Positions 9,172 through 19,000 of a stretch of DNA of 64,000 nucleotides are shown here, piece by piece. The stretch lies in assembly GCF_037478135.1 (NCBI RefSeq), contig NZ_JBBHDV010000011.1, positions 62,001-126,000 of the forward strand, read 5' to 3'. Below the pieces are notes generated by a model that was given only the letters and a program-made list of their open reading frames with translations, searched no databases and was not told the DNA's origin. This stretch comes from Denitratimonas sp037478135. GTDB lineage: Bacteria; Pseudomonadota; Gammaproteobacteria; Xanthomonadales; Xanthomonadaceae. The translations under genes were made by a program, and so were the position numbers. Within the stretch, counting starts at the first letter, position 1; each line of letters opens with the position of its first letter.

Positions 9172-11343
9172 ATGATTACGATAAGCCACAGCGCCGGTGC
9201 CAGGATTCTGGCGCTGGTATTGGCGGGGTTGCCGGCTTTTGCTTTCGCGCAGACGCCGTTGACGTTGCGTCTGGATGCTGACGACCTTGCCCGTCTGAAA
9301 GGTCTGTCGGCCGAGGCCACGGTACAGGCAACACTCCGCAACGTGGGCGCGCCTGCGGAGGGAAAGGCCAAAAGCGACTGGACGTTTCGGCGGATTGAGG
9401 TCTATGCAGACGATGCTCAGCTCTGGGTCTCGCGTGCCGAGGGCCTGGAGCCTGCCCCGCGCAGCGCGCTGCGGCATTACATCGGCAGCCGCCCCGGCGA
9501 GCGCATCGCGCTGTCGCTGATGCCCGATGGCAATCAGGGCGAAGGCTTGTTGTTGGCAGACGATGGCACCTACCGCCTCGAGGTGAAGGCCGCACGTGGC
9601 GGCTTGCGTCTTACCGGGACCTCCACCGATGCGGCGCTCCCGGACGGCAGCCTGCCCGAATCGGATTGCATGGGAGGCCTGCATGGCCCGGTGGCAACCG
9701 GCAAACTGGCGGGCTTGAACCGCATCGCCCAGATGACCGAAGCATCGCCTGCCGCAGCCAAGGCCGCGACCCGCCGGGTGACGCTGGCGCTGGATACCGA
9801 CAACGAACTGCTGAACCTGAAGTTCAATAACAACACGACCAACGCCAGCAACTATCTCGCCGCCCTGGTGGCCGGCATGAGTGCCTTTTATGAACTGGAC
9901 GCCGCTGCGGGCGGGGCGCAGCTTCAACTGCAGATCGGCCACCAGATCCTTCGTCCTTCGACCACGGCGGACCCCTATCCCTCCGCGCCCGGCTCCTCGA
10001 TGTCGGATCAGCTCAACGAGTTCGGCGGGTACTGGAAGGACAATTACAGCGCGGTCCCGCGGGCTTTTGCGCTGATGATCTCGGGAAAAATCCCGGGTGG
10101 CGGTGCGCAGGGCATCGCGTGGCTCCTGACTTCGGGCAACTTCTGCGACGCCACGGGCACGTCCTGGGGTGGACAAACGTTTGGCCACTACAGCGTCAAC
10201 CGGGTGTTTATTTCGTCCTCGCTGCCGGCCGCGCAGGACGTGACGCTGGTCGCACATGAGTTGGGCCACAACTTCGGCCTGGATCACACCCACTGCACCA
10301 ATACATCGGGCGCGCGCCCGGCATCGACCAATACGCTGGACCAGTGCTCGAATTTCGAAGGGTCAATCGGCTGCTACAACGGTCCGACATCTTGCCCGAG
10401 CAGCGGGGCGGGCGCGCCTCGTGGCACCTTGATGAGCTATTGCCATCTGCTGACGTGCGGTGGCAGCTACCAGAACGCGGGGCTGTTCCATCCCGTCCAG
10501 GTCACGATCCTCAATAGCCGCATCGCGAGCCAGCCGGCCAGTTGCGTGCTGCCGTTGGGCACCTCGAACCAGCCGCCGACGATCACCACACCCGCCAGTT
10601 TCACTGTCACCGAGGACGTGGCAAGTTCGCTGAATGGAATTTCCTTTGCCGATCCGGATGCCGGCAGCGGCAGTCTCACCGCGACCTTCACGGTGCCAAC
10701 CGGCAGTCTGAGCGCGCCAAGCTCAGGCGGTGTTGTCGGGGGTGGCACGCCGAATGCGCGAACCCTGCAAGGCAGCCGGACGGCGCTCAACAGCTATCTG
10801 GCAGGTGGCAACGTGCGTTACACCACCGCGCTTAACGCCACCGCCAACGTGACCTTGAGCATCGCTATCAACGACAACGGCCACAGCGGCAGCGGTGGTG
10901 CGCAAAGTGACTCTGTCAGCCGCACGATCACGGTCAACGCGGTCAACGATGCGCCAACGCTGTTGGCACCGGCATTTCTGCCGGTATTCACGACTGGTAA
11001 CGTACCGGTATCCGGCGTCGTTTTCGCCGATGTGGATGCCGGCGGTGGCGGCATGACGGTGACGCTGGTGGCGCCGTCCGGAGTCACGCTCAGTGGCGCC
11101 AGTGGCGGCGGGGTCACGGCCTCGGGTAGCGGCGGTACCCGAACCTTCAATGGCAGCCTGTCGGCGCTCAACAGTTATTTCGCGGCCGGCACAGCGCGCA
11201 TGTCGGGGCCTGGTTTCACCGGCCCGGCCAACTTGCAGATCACGATCAACGACAACGGTAATACCGGCAGCGGTGGTGCGAAATCGGCCAGCGCCAGCGT
11301 GCAGTTGCGCGGCGGCATCCTGTTCGCCAACGGTTTCGAATAG
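9172..11343 (+). CDS. Secreted zinc metalloprotease (metzincin, reprolysin-like)
   Basis: A 723-residue exported protease. A signal peptide ends near AFAQ (about residue 25). The zinc-binding motif HELGHNFGLDH is at about residues 363-373, and a methionine turn follows in GTLMSYCH (about 421), the pattern of M12-type metzincins. Two related domains of about 115 residues follow (about 468-590 and 595-710), each ending in an NDNG-[HN]-[ST]-GSGGA motif like bacterial Ig/cadherin-type repeats. The last residues are GGILFANGFE, resembling the end of the beta-helix protein at 58718. GGAG-type bases (GCGGAG) lie about 8 bp before the ATG. Substrates are unknown. Confidence 0.86.
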   Translation: MITISHSAGARILALVLAGLPAFAFAQTPLTLRLDADDLARLKGLSAEATVQATLRNVGAPAEGKAKSDWTFRRIEVYADDAQLWVSRAEGLEPAPRSALRHYIGSRPGERIALSLMPDGNQGEGLLLADDGTYRLEVKAARGGLRLTGTSTDAALPDGSLPESDCMGGLHGPVATGKLAGLNRIAQMTEASPAAAKAATRRVTLALDTDNELLNLKFNNNTTNASNYLAALVAGMSAFYELDAAAGGAQLQLQIGHQILRPSTTADPYPSAPGSSMSDQLNEFGGYWKDNYSAVPRAFALMISGKIPGGGAQGIAWLLTSGNFCDATGTSWGGQTFGHYSVNRVFISSSLPAAQDVTLVAHELGHNFGLDHTHCTNTSGARPASTNTLDQCSNFEGSIGCYNGPTSCPSSGAGAPRGTLMSYCHLLTCGGSYQNAGLFHPVQVTILNSRIASQPASCVLPLGTSNQPPTITTPASFTVTEDVASSLNGISFADPDAGSGSLTATFTVPTGSLSAPSSGGVVGGGTPNARTLQGSRTALNSYLAGGNVRYTTALNATANVTLSIAINDNGHSGSGGAQSDSVSRTITVNAVNDAPTLLAPAFLPVFTTGNVPVSGVVFADVDAGGGGMTVTLVAPSGVTLSGASGGGVTASGSGGTRTFNGSLSALNSYFAAGTARMSGPGFTGPANLQITINDNGNTGSGGAKSASASVQLRGGILFANGFE

Positions 11344-11377
11344 CTGTTGTACCGGCCAGATGAGTCGGTGAATTCCA

Positions 11378-11399
11378 GCATCCCGCTTCGTCGGGATGC
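11378..11399. terminator. Hairpin between convergent genes
   Basis: GCATCCCG at 11378-11385 pairs with CGGGATGC at 11392-11399 around a 6-base loop. It lies between the protease stop at 11343 and the convergent small gene ending at 11412, so it may serve both. No T-run. Confidence 0.35.
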
Positions 11400-11411
11400 C
11401 GGGAAGCGGCG

Positions 11412-11609
11412 TTATGTGGAAGGCTCCGCATCCGGGTGCCGTTCCAGCCATGCCGCCAGTTGCTCGCGGTAGTACTGGAGATCCTCGCTGTAGATGTCAT
11501 GCACGCAGGGGCAGCAGCTGCTGTCGCAGCAGTCGCTGGGCAGTGGCGGTTCCGGTGGCAGCGGGCGCGGGTCCGGATCGGGCAGGGGAATGGCGTCAGG
11601 CGTGCTCAT
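11412..11609 (-). CDS. Small Cys-rich protein, oxidoreductase-like domain
   Basis: A 65-residue protein with a proline-rich N-terminus followed by CCDSSCCPCVHDIYSEDLQY, the pattern of the oxidoreductase-like N-terminal domain family (PF09791) found as small stand-alone proteins in proteobacteria. Five cysteines in eleven residues suggest metal or iron-sulphur binding, but this is inference. The start at 11609 lies 4 bases after the tex stop at 11614, so it is probably co-transcribed with tex. An upstream open frame reaches 11735 but overlaps tex. Confidence 0.75.
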   Translation of the reverse strand: MSTPDAIPLPDPDPRPLPPEPPLPSDCCDSSCCPCVHDIYSEDLQYYREQLAAWLERHPDAEPST

Positions 11610-11613
11610 CGCC

Positions 11614-13998
11614 TCATTTTGCCCGAGCCCGGGCGAAGGCGTCGGCCAGCGCCGAACCGGCGTTGACTGCGGCAGCTGCGCCGCCGCGTGCGGAACCGCG
11701 ATCGGCACCACGCGGGCCACCATGCGGGCGCGCATCGCGTTCGCGTCCCGCCGGCCCGCCGCTGCGTGTCTGGCCCGGCTCGTCGGACAGCCGCATCGAC
11801 AGGCCGATGCGCTGGCGCGGGATGTCCACTTCCATCACCTTGACCTTGACGATGTCGCCGGCCTTGACCACCTCGCGCGGGTCTTTCACGAACTTCTCCG
11901 ACAGCGCCGAGACATGCACCAGCCCGTCCTGGTGTACGCCCAGATCGACGAAGGCGCCGAACGCGGCGACATTGGACACGACACCTTCCAGGATCATGCC
12001 GGGCTTCAGGTCGCGGATGTCCTCGATGCCTTCGGCGAAGGCGGCGGTCTTGAACTCCGGGCGCGGGTCGCGGCCGGGTTTTTCCAGTTCCTTGAGGATG
12101 TCGCGCACCGTGGGCAGGCCGAATTTCTCATCGGTGAAGTTTTCCGGTTTCAGCGAACGCAGGAAGCCGGTATCGCCGATCACCTGCTTCACCTCGCGCC
12201 CGCTGCTGGCCAGGATGCGTTCGACCAGCGGATAGGCTTCCGGATGAACCGAGGAAGCATCCAGCGGGTTGTCGCCATCGGCGATGCGCAGGAAGCCGGC
12301 GCATTGCTCGAACGCCTTTTCGCCCAGGCGCGGCACCTTCAGCAACGCCTTGCGGCTGGTGAACGCGCCATTGGCGTCGCGATGCTTGACCACGTTTTCG
12401 GCGACGCTGGCCGACAGCCCGGCCACGCGCGCCAGCAGTGGTGCCGACGCGGTGTTCACGTCCACGCCGACCGCGTTCACGCAGTCCTCCACGCGCGCAT
12501 CCAGCGTGCGCGCCAGCTTCACCTGGTTCACATCGTGCTGGTACTGGCCCACGCCGATGGATTTGGGGTCGATCTTGACCAGTTCGGCGAGCGGATCCTG
12601 CAAACGCCGCGCAATCGAAACCGCGCCACGCAGCGAGACATCCAGCGTGGGAAATTCCTTCGCCGCCAGTTCCGATGCCGAATACACCGAGGCGCCGGCC
12701 TCGCTGACGACGATCTTGCCGATCTTCGCGCCCGGCAGCTTGGCGATCAGTTCACCGGCCAGCTTGTCGGTCTCACGCGAGGCGGTGCCGTTGCCGATCG
12801 CGATCAGGGTCACCCCGTGCTTCTTGCACAGCACGCCCAGCTCAGCCAGCGAGGCATCCCATTGGCGGCGTGGCTCGTGCGGGAACACGGTGGCGGTATC
12901 GAGCAGCTTGCCGGTGGCATCGACCACGGCCACCTTGACCCCGGTGCGGATGCCCGGATCCAGCCCCATGACCACTTTCGAGCCGGCTGGCGCGGCCATC
13001 AGCAGATCCTTGAGGTTGTCGCCGAAAATGCGGATCGCCTCGTCCTCGGCGGCGGCGCGGGCCTGGCCGAACAGGTCGATGGTCAGGTGCAGATGCAGCT
13101 TCACCCGCCAGGTCTGGCGCACCGTATCGAGCAGCCAGCGGTCACCGGCACGGCCATGATCGGCGATGCCCACATGCACCGCGACCCGGCCTTCGGCCTC
13201 GGCATGGCCGGCGGCGATGGCGTCGTCCAGCGCATCGGAAGCGACGATTTTCGGTGCGCTGCTGGAAAACGGCAGCAGCGCCAGATCGATGATGCCTTCC
13301 TTGCTGGCGCGGAACAGCGCCAGCAGGCGATGCGAGGGAATCTGCGCCACCGCTTCGACATGGTCGAAATAGTCGCGGTACTTGGCGCCTTCGGTTTCCT
13401 TGCCGGCGATCACGCGCGCCCGTACCCGGCCATGGGCGTGCAGGAAGTTGCGCATCTCGCCGACCAGCGCGGCGTCCTCAGCGAAGCGCTCCAGCAGGAT
13501 CGCGCGCGCGCCATCGAGCGCGGCCTTCACATCGGCCACGCCCTTTTCCGTATCGACATAACCGGCGGCAACCGCCTCGGGTGTCAGGGATGGATCATTG
13601 AACAGTGCATCTGCCAACGGCTCCAGCCCGGCTTCGCGTGCGATCTGGCCCTTGGTGCGGCGTTTGGGCTTGTAGGGCAGGTACAGGTCTTCCAGCCGCG
13701 CCTTGGTATCGGCCGCCAGCAGGTCGGCGCGCAGCGCATCGCTCATCTTGCCCTGCTCCTCGATGCTGGCGATCACCGCCGCACGCCGATCTTCGAGTTC
13801 GCGCAGATAGGACAACCGCTCTTCCAGCAGGCGCAGCTGCGTATCGTCCAGCCCGCCGGTGACTTCCTTGCGGTAGCGCGCGATGAACGGCACGGTCGCG
13901 CCCTCGTCCAGCAGGGCGATGGCGGCAGTGACCTGGGCGGGCTGCGCCGCGATATCGGTGGCGATGGTCTGGGCGATGCGGTGTTGGAGTTGGGACAT
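11614..13998 (-). CDS. tex: Transcription accessory protein Tex
   Basis: A 794-residue RNA-binding protein. Tex family proteins associate with RNA polymerase and affect transcription and RNA metabolism. The N-terminal helical part includes PFIARYRKEVTGGLDD (near residues 40-56). The YqgF-like domain contains GLDPGIRTGVKVAVVD and FPHEPRRQWD (about 335-375). The helix-hairpin-helix part contains NTASAPLLARVAGLS, and an S1 domain lies at about 640-715 (GMILEGVVSNVAAFGAFVDLG). The tail is rich in Arg and Gly. The start at 13998 gives the conserved MSQLQHRIAQTIA N-terminus. Length is normal for the family. Confidence 0.96.
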   Translation of the reverse strand: MSQLQHRIAQTIATDIAAQPAQVTAAIALLDEGATVPFIARYRKEVTGGLDDTQLRLLEERLSYLRELEDRRAAVIASIEEQGKMSDALRADLLAADTKARLEDLYLPYKPKRRTKGQIAREAGLEPLADALFNDPSLTPEAVAAGYVDTEKGVADVKAALDGARAILLERFAEDAALVGEMRNFLHAHGRVRARVIAGKETEGAKYRDYFDHVEAVAQIPSHRLLALFRASKEGIIDLALLPFSSSAPKIVASDALDDAIAAGHAEAEGRVAVHVGIADHGRAGDRWLLDTVRQTWRVKLHLHLTIDLFGQARAAAEDEAIRIFGDNLKDLLMAAPAGSKVVMGLDPGIRTGVKVAVVDATGKLLDTATVFPHEPRRQWDASLAELGVLCKKHGVTLIAIGNGTASRETDKLAGELIAKLPGAKIGKIVVSEAGASVYSASELAAKEFPTLDVSLRGAVSIARRLQDPLAELVKIDPKSIGVGQYQHDVNQVKLARTLDARVEDCVNAVGVDVNTASAPLLARVAGLSASVAENVVKHRDANGAFTSRKALLKVPRLGEKAFEQCAGFLRIADGDNPLDASSVHPEAYPLVERILASSGREVKQVIGDTGFLRSLKPENFTDEKFGLPTVRDILKELEKPGRDPRPEFKTAAFAEGIEDIRDLKPGMILEGVVSNVAAFGAFVDLGVHQDGLVHVSALSEKFVKDPREVVKAGDIVKVKVMEVDIPRQRIGLSMRLSDEPGQTRSGGPAGRERDARPHGGPRGADRGSARGGAAAAVNAGSALADAFARARAK

Positions 13999-14109
13999 GG
14001 ATCCTTTCCGATGAAACGCGGCCACGCTGGCCGCCAGACGAAAACGCCATCGGGGAGCGACGGCGGGGGCGGAAGTTTAGCTGGCCTTGTTTGGCGCGTT
14101 GGGTCTGGG

Positions 14110-14499
14110 CTACTCACAAGCGCACAGAATCGCCTCTGCACGGCCACGCGACACGCCCTGGGTGCAGCCAAGGCCGGGATAGGCGGAACATTGGCCTTCA
14201 GCTCGCTTGCCGGGTTTGATGGTGTGGGAGGTCTGACAGATTCCCTGGCACTGTGCATGATCGGTACAGGGTTGGCCGATGTCGGTGATGCGCTGTTTGC
14301 ACAACGCCAGCTCGGCACCTTCGACACCAGACCAGATGCCATCGTGGGCGAGGCATTCGCTTTCGCTGAGCATGCCCAGATGCATATTGAGGGAGTATTT
14401 ATCCGTCCATGCAGGCAGGCGTGTCTCGCCTAGACTGGTGCAGCCCGTACACAAGGCGATGAGGCACAGCCACAGGACTCTGGATGCGATTTGAGGCAT
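14110..14499 (-). CDS. Cys-rich putative lipoprotein
   Basis: A 129-residue protein with a hydrophobic start ending LCTGC, a usable lipobox with Cys20 as the lipidated residue. The mature part has about ten cysteines, many in a CTDHAQCQGIC-type spacing that suggests disulphides, so an outer-envelope location is likely. I recognise no family. It is encoded on the same strand as tex and gltD but is separated from each by about 110 bp, so it may be a single transcription unit. Confidence 0.68.
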   Translation of the reverse strand: MPQIASRVLWLCLIALCTGCTSLGETRLPAWTDKYSLNMHLGMLSESECLAHDGIWSGVEGAELALCKQRITDIGQPCTDHAQCQGICQTSHTIKPGKRAEGQCSAYPGLGCTQGVSRGRAEAILCACE

Positions 14500-14510
14500 G
14501 GGAGCTTTAT

Positions 14511-14592
14511 GCAGGAGGGCTTCGGCCGCGATTGTTGCTCATCGTGGCTGAAGTTTCCCTGCGAGCGGTCGCCAGCAAGCTCGCTCCTGCCG
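14511..14592. repeat. REP-like repeat pair between lipoprotein and gltD
   Basis: GCAGGAGGGCTTCGGCCGCGA (positions 14514-14534) resembles the two elements at 7344 and 7497. About 40 bp later the segment GCCAGCAAGCTCGCTCCTGC is the reverse complement of the common GCAGGAGCGAGCTTGCTGGC element. Together they form an inverted pair typical of REP doublets. Confidence 0.5.
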
Positions 14593-14605
14593 GGAGGCGG
14601 TAGGG

Positions 14606-16015
14606 TCAGGCCAGATAGCGCGCAATCGCCAACCCGGCCTCACGCCCGTCATGCACGGCGGTGACGACCAGATCCGCACCGCGCACATTGTCCCCGCCTG
14701 CAAAAATCTTCGGATGGCTGGTCTGGTAGCGCAGGCCGGCATCCTGTGCCTTGATGCGGCCATCGGCCTCCAGCGCGACGCCGTGTTCGGCCAGCCACGG
14801 CGCGGGGCTGGGGCGGAAGCCGAAGGCCAGGATGACCGTGTCTGCGGGCAGCAGTTGTTCGGATCCTTCGACGATTTCGGCGTTGCGCCGGCCTTGGGAG
14901 TCGGCGAGGCCGAGGCGGGTCTGGGCCTCGCGCACGCCGAGCAGGGTGCCGTGTTCGTCATGTTCGATCGCCAGCGGTTGGCGGTTGAACGCGAATTGCA
15001 CGCCTTCCTCGCGCGCATTCGCGACTTCGCGGCGTGAGCCGGGCATATTGGCTTCATCGCGGCGGTAGGCGCAGGTGACCTGCGCCGCGCCCAGGCGCAC
15101 GGAGGTGCGCACGCAGTCCATCGCGGTGTCGCCGCCGCCGAGCACGACAACGCGCTTGCCGGCCATGTCCAGGCGCGGATCGGGCGTGCTGTCTCCGGCC
15201 AGCAGCCGATGTGCATTGGCGGTCAGGATGTCCAGCGCCAGGTGCACGCCGGCGCCGTGCTGGCCGGGCAGGCGGCCATCAACAGGGGTATAGGCGCCGG
15301 TGCCGACGAAGACTGCGTCGTAGTCGCGCAGCAGCTCGGCGAAGGGCAGGTCGCGGCCGATGTCCACGCCGAGGTGGAAGTGCACGCCCATCGCTTCGAG
15401 CACGCCACGGCGGGTGGCGATGACTTCCTTTTCCAGCTTGAAGGTCGGGATGCCGAAGCTCAGCAGGCCGCCGATCTGCGGGTGGCGGTCGAACACGTGC
15501 GCTTGTATGCCATGCCGTGCCAGACGATCAGCGCAGGACAGCCCGGCCGGGCCGGCACCGATCACCGCCACGCGTTTGCCGGTGGCTTTGACCTGCGAAA
15601 GATCGGGCCGCCAGCCCTGACGGAAGGCTTCATCGACGATGTACTTTTCGATGGCCCCGATAGTGACCGCACCGAAGTCGTCATTGAGCGTGCAGGCACC
15701 TTCGCAGAGGCGGTCCTGCGGGCAGATCCTTCCGCAAATTTCCGGCAGCGGGTTGGTTTCGTGCGCCAGCGTGGCGGCCTCGAACAGGCGTCCGGCGCGC
15801 GCCAGCGCCAGCCAGTTCGGGATGTAGTTGTGCACCGGGCACTTCCACTCGCAGTAGGGATTGCCGCAATCCAGACAGCGCGCGGCCTGCGCCGCAGCTG
15901 CATCGGGATCGAAGCCGCCGTAGATCTCCTGCCAGCCGTTGACGCGCACCGGCGTCGGCAGCGGGGCCGGCATCCGGCGCGGCAGGTCGATGAACTGGAA
16001 CAGCGGATCAGCCAT
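14606..16015 (-). CDS. gltD: Glutamate synthase small subunit
   Basis: Takes electrons from NADPH and passes them to GltB for glutamate formation from glutamine and 2-oxoglutarate. The 469-residue protein has the N-terminal iron-sulphur motif with Cys47, Cys50, Cys55 and Cys59 (CLDCGNPYCEWKC), a second cysteine group ICGRICPQDRLCEGAC, the FAD-binding GAGPAGL (about residue 153) and the NADPH-binding GGGDTAMD (about 290). It lies 84 bp after gltB on the same strand, the usual pairing. Length is normal. Confidence 0.96.
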   Translation of the reverse strand: MADPLFQFIDLPRRMPAPLPTPVRVNGWQEIYGGFDPDAAAAQAARCLDCGNPYCEWKCPVHNYIPNWLALARAGRLFEAATLAHETNPLPEICGRICPQDRLCEGACTLNDDFGAVTIGAIEKYIVDEAFRQGWRPDLSQVKATGKRVAVIGAGPAGLSCADRLARHGIQAHVFDRHPQIGGLLSFGIPTFKLEKEVIATRRGVLEAMGVHFHLGVDIGRDLPFAELLRDYDAVFVGTGAYTPVDGRLPGQHGAGVHLALDILTANAHRLLAGDSTPDPRLDMAGKRVVVLGGGDTAMDCVRTSVRLGAAQVTCAYRRDEANMPGSRREVANAREEGVQFAFNRQPLAIEHDEHGTLLGVREAQTRLGLADSQGRRNAEIVEGSEQLLPADTVILAFGFRPSPAPWLAEHGVALEADGRIKAQDAGLRYQTSHPKIFAGGDNVRGADLVVTAVHDGREAGLAIARYLA

Positions 16016-16099
16016 CGCCGCTTCTCCTGTTGCCGCGGCCGTTGAAGGCGCTGGACCACGGTGCTGCGGTGGCTTTCATCGAAGCGATTGCGGTGTTCA

Positions 16100-19000
16100 T
16101 CATGCCGCCCTCCGCAGGGTGTTGATCAGGCTTTCCAGCGAGGCCGCGCGTGGCTTGACCACCCAGAACTTGCCGACGAAATCGCGGAAGTCACCGAGGA
16201 TCTGCTGCCCCCACACGCTGCCGGTATGCGCCACGTGGTGCAGGATCTGCTGGCGCAGGTGCTGGATCTGGCTGTCCATGCTTTCCGGTGAGAAGCGGTG
16301 GATGTCGATCAGTTCGTGGTTGTAGCGGTCGACGAAATCGCGCTCCATGTCCAGCACATAGGCGAAGCCGCCGGTGAAGCCGGCACCGAAGTTGACCCCG
16401 GTGCGCCCCAGCACGGTGACCACGCCGCCGGTCATGTACTCGCAGCAGTGGTCGCCGGCGCCTTCGATCACGGCGGTGGCGCCGGAATTGCGTACCGCGA
16501 AGCGTTCGCCGGCGCGGCCTGCGGCATAAAGTTCGCCGCCGGTGGCGCCATACAGGCAGGTGTTGCCCATGATCGGCGCGTGGCGCGCTTCGAAGCGGCT
16601 GTCGGGTGGTGGCCGCAGCACCAGCCGGCCGCCGGCCATGCTCTTGCCGACGTAGTCGTTGGCGTCGCCTTCGAGCAGCAGCTCCAGACCGGCGACGTTG
16701 AACGCGCCGAAACTCTGCCCGGCCACCCCGGCAAGATGCAGCCTGAGCGGCGCATCGGCCATGCCGTGATTGCCGTGGCGGCGCGCGATCTCGCCGGCCA
16801 GTGTGGCACCGATGGCGCGGTCGCTGTTGCGCACGGTGAAATGGAAATCGCCGCCGCTGCGGTGTTCGATGGCCGGGCCGATCTGTTGCAGCATCTGCCG
16901 TGCCAGTGGCGCGTCATCGTGCGGGGTGTTGGCCGGCTCGGTGCAGAAACGCGCGGCATTGGGCGCGGCGCCGGCATCGGACAGCAACGGGGAAAGATCG
17001 AGGCCGCGCTGCTTGGCGGTGGTGCCTTCCAGAATCGTCAGGTATTCGGTGCGGCCGATCAGGTCTTCAAGCCGGCGCACGCCGAGTACGGCCATCCATT
17101 CGCGGGTTTCCTCCACCACGAAGCGGAAGTAGTTCATCACCATTTCCGGCAGGCCGATGAAGTGCTGTTCGCGCAGGCGTTTATCCTGTGTCGCGATGCC
17201 GGTGGCGCAGTTGTTCAGATGGCAGATGCGCAGGTATTTGCAGCCCAGCGCGATCATCGGCGCGGTACCGAAACCGAAACTTTCTGCCCCCAGGATCGCC
17301 GCCTTGATCACGTCCAGCCCGGTCTTCAGCCCGCCATCGGCCTGCAGGCGCACGGTGTGCCGCAGTCCGTTGGCGCGCAGTGCCTGCTGCGCTTCGGACA
17401 GGCCCAGTTCCCACGGCGTGCCGGCGTATTTGACCGAAGACAGCGGCGAGGCACCGGTGCCGCCGTCGTAGCCGGAAATGGTGATCAGATCGGCATGCGC
17501 CTTGACCACGCCGGCGGCAATCGTGCCCACGCCGGCATGGCTGACGAGCTTGACGCTGACCAGCGCGGTCGGATTGACCTGTTTCAGGTCGAAGATCAGT
17601 TCGGCCAGGTCTTCGATCGAATAGATGTCGTGATGCGGCGGCGGGGAAATCAGGCCGATGCCGGGCTTGGCGTAGCGCAGCCGCGCGATCAGTTCGTTGA
17701 CCTTGTGACCGGGCAACTGCCCGCCTTCGCCGGGCTTGGCGCCTTGCGCGACCTTGATCTGCAACACCTCGGCATTGACCAGATACTCGGGCGTGACGCC
17801 GAAGCGACCGGAGGCCACCTGCTTGATCTTGCTGCGCTTCTCGCTGCCGTAGCGCGCCGGGTCTTCACCGCCTTCGCCGGAATTGCTGCGGCAGCCGAGG
17901 CGATTCATCGCGATGGCCAGTGCTTCATGTGCTTCGGGCGACAGCGCGCCGAGCGAGATGCCGGCCGAATCAAAACGCGGCAACAGGTTTTCCGCCGGCT
18001 CCACTTCGGAAAGCGGAATCGGGGTGCGGGAAGGATCGAGTGCGAGCAGATCGCGCAGCGTCGTGACCGGGCGCGCGTTCACGTGCTCGGCGAACACCTT
18101 GTAATCGGCGTAATCGCCGCTGCGCACCGCGCGTTGCAGGCTGCCGACCACGTCCGGGTTGTAGGCGTGGTATTCGCCGCCGTGCACGTATTTGAGCAGG
18201 CCGCCGGGCGGCAGCGGCGTGGTCTGGTCGGCGCTGGCGCGCACCTGCGCTTCCACTTCCTGCTGCAACGCTTCCCAGCTCGCTCCGCCGATGCGTGAGG
18301 GTGTGCCCGGGAAGCACAGATCCACGATATCGCGCTCCAGCCCGATGATCTCGAACAGGCCCGCGCCGCGATAACTGCCGATGGTGGAAATGCCCATCTT
18401 CGACATGATCTTGTACAGGCCCTTGCAGATGCCGCGCCGGTAACTGCGTCCCAGCTGCGCCGGCTCGCTGCCGCGCTTGGCATCCAGAATGCCGGCGCGG
18501 CCCAGGTCGAACAGGGTCTGGTAGGCCAGATACGGATACACCGCGGTGGCACCGAAGCCGATCAGGCAGGCGAAATGGTGCGGATCGCGCGCGGTCGCGG
18601 TTTCGATGATCAGATTGCAGTCGCAGCGGATGCCGCTGCGCACCAGACGGTCATGGATCGCGCCGGTGGCCAGCAGCGGATGCACGAAATTGTGCCCGGC
18701 CGGCGGATCAAGATCGCTCAGCATCAGGATCACCGCGCCCTCGCGCACCGCGCGCTCGGCCTCGTCGCAAAGGCGCAGCAGCGCCTGCCGCAAGCATTCG
18801 GAAGACGGGTCGTGGTACAGATGCAGCGTGGTCTGGGACTGGCGGAAGGCATCCATCGCCAGGATCTGGCGCAGCTTGCGCTGGCTCAGCACCGGCGAAT
18901 TGATGATCACCTGGTGTGCGCTTTCCGGCGTCAGTTCAAACGGATTGCCTTCGCGCCCGATGGGTGTCGACAGGCTCATCACGATCGACTCGCGTAAGGG

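Noticed and set aside
11736..14433. Long plus-strand frame opposite tex
   Set aside because: It is the complement of a well-supported gene with full family motifs and shows no domain of its own.
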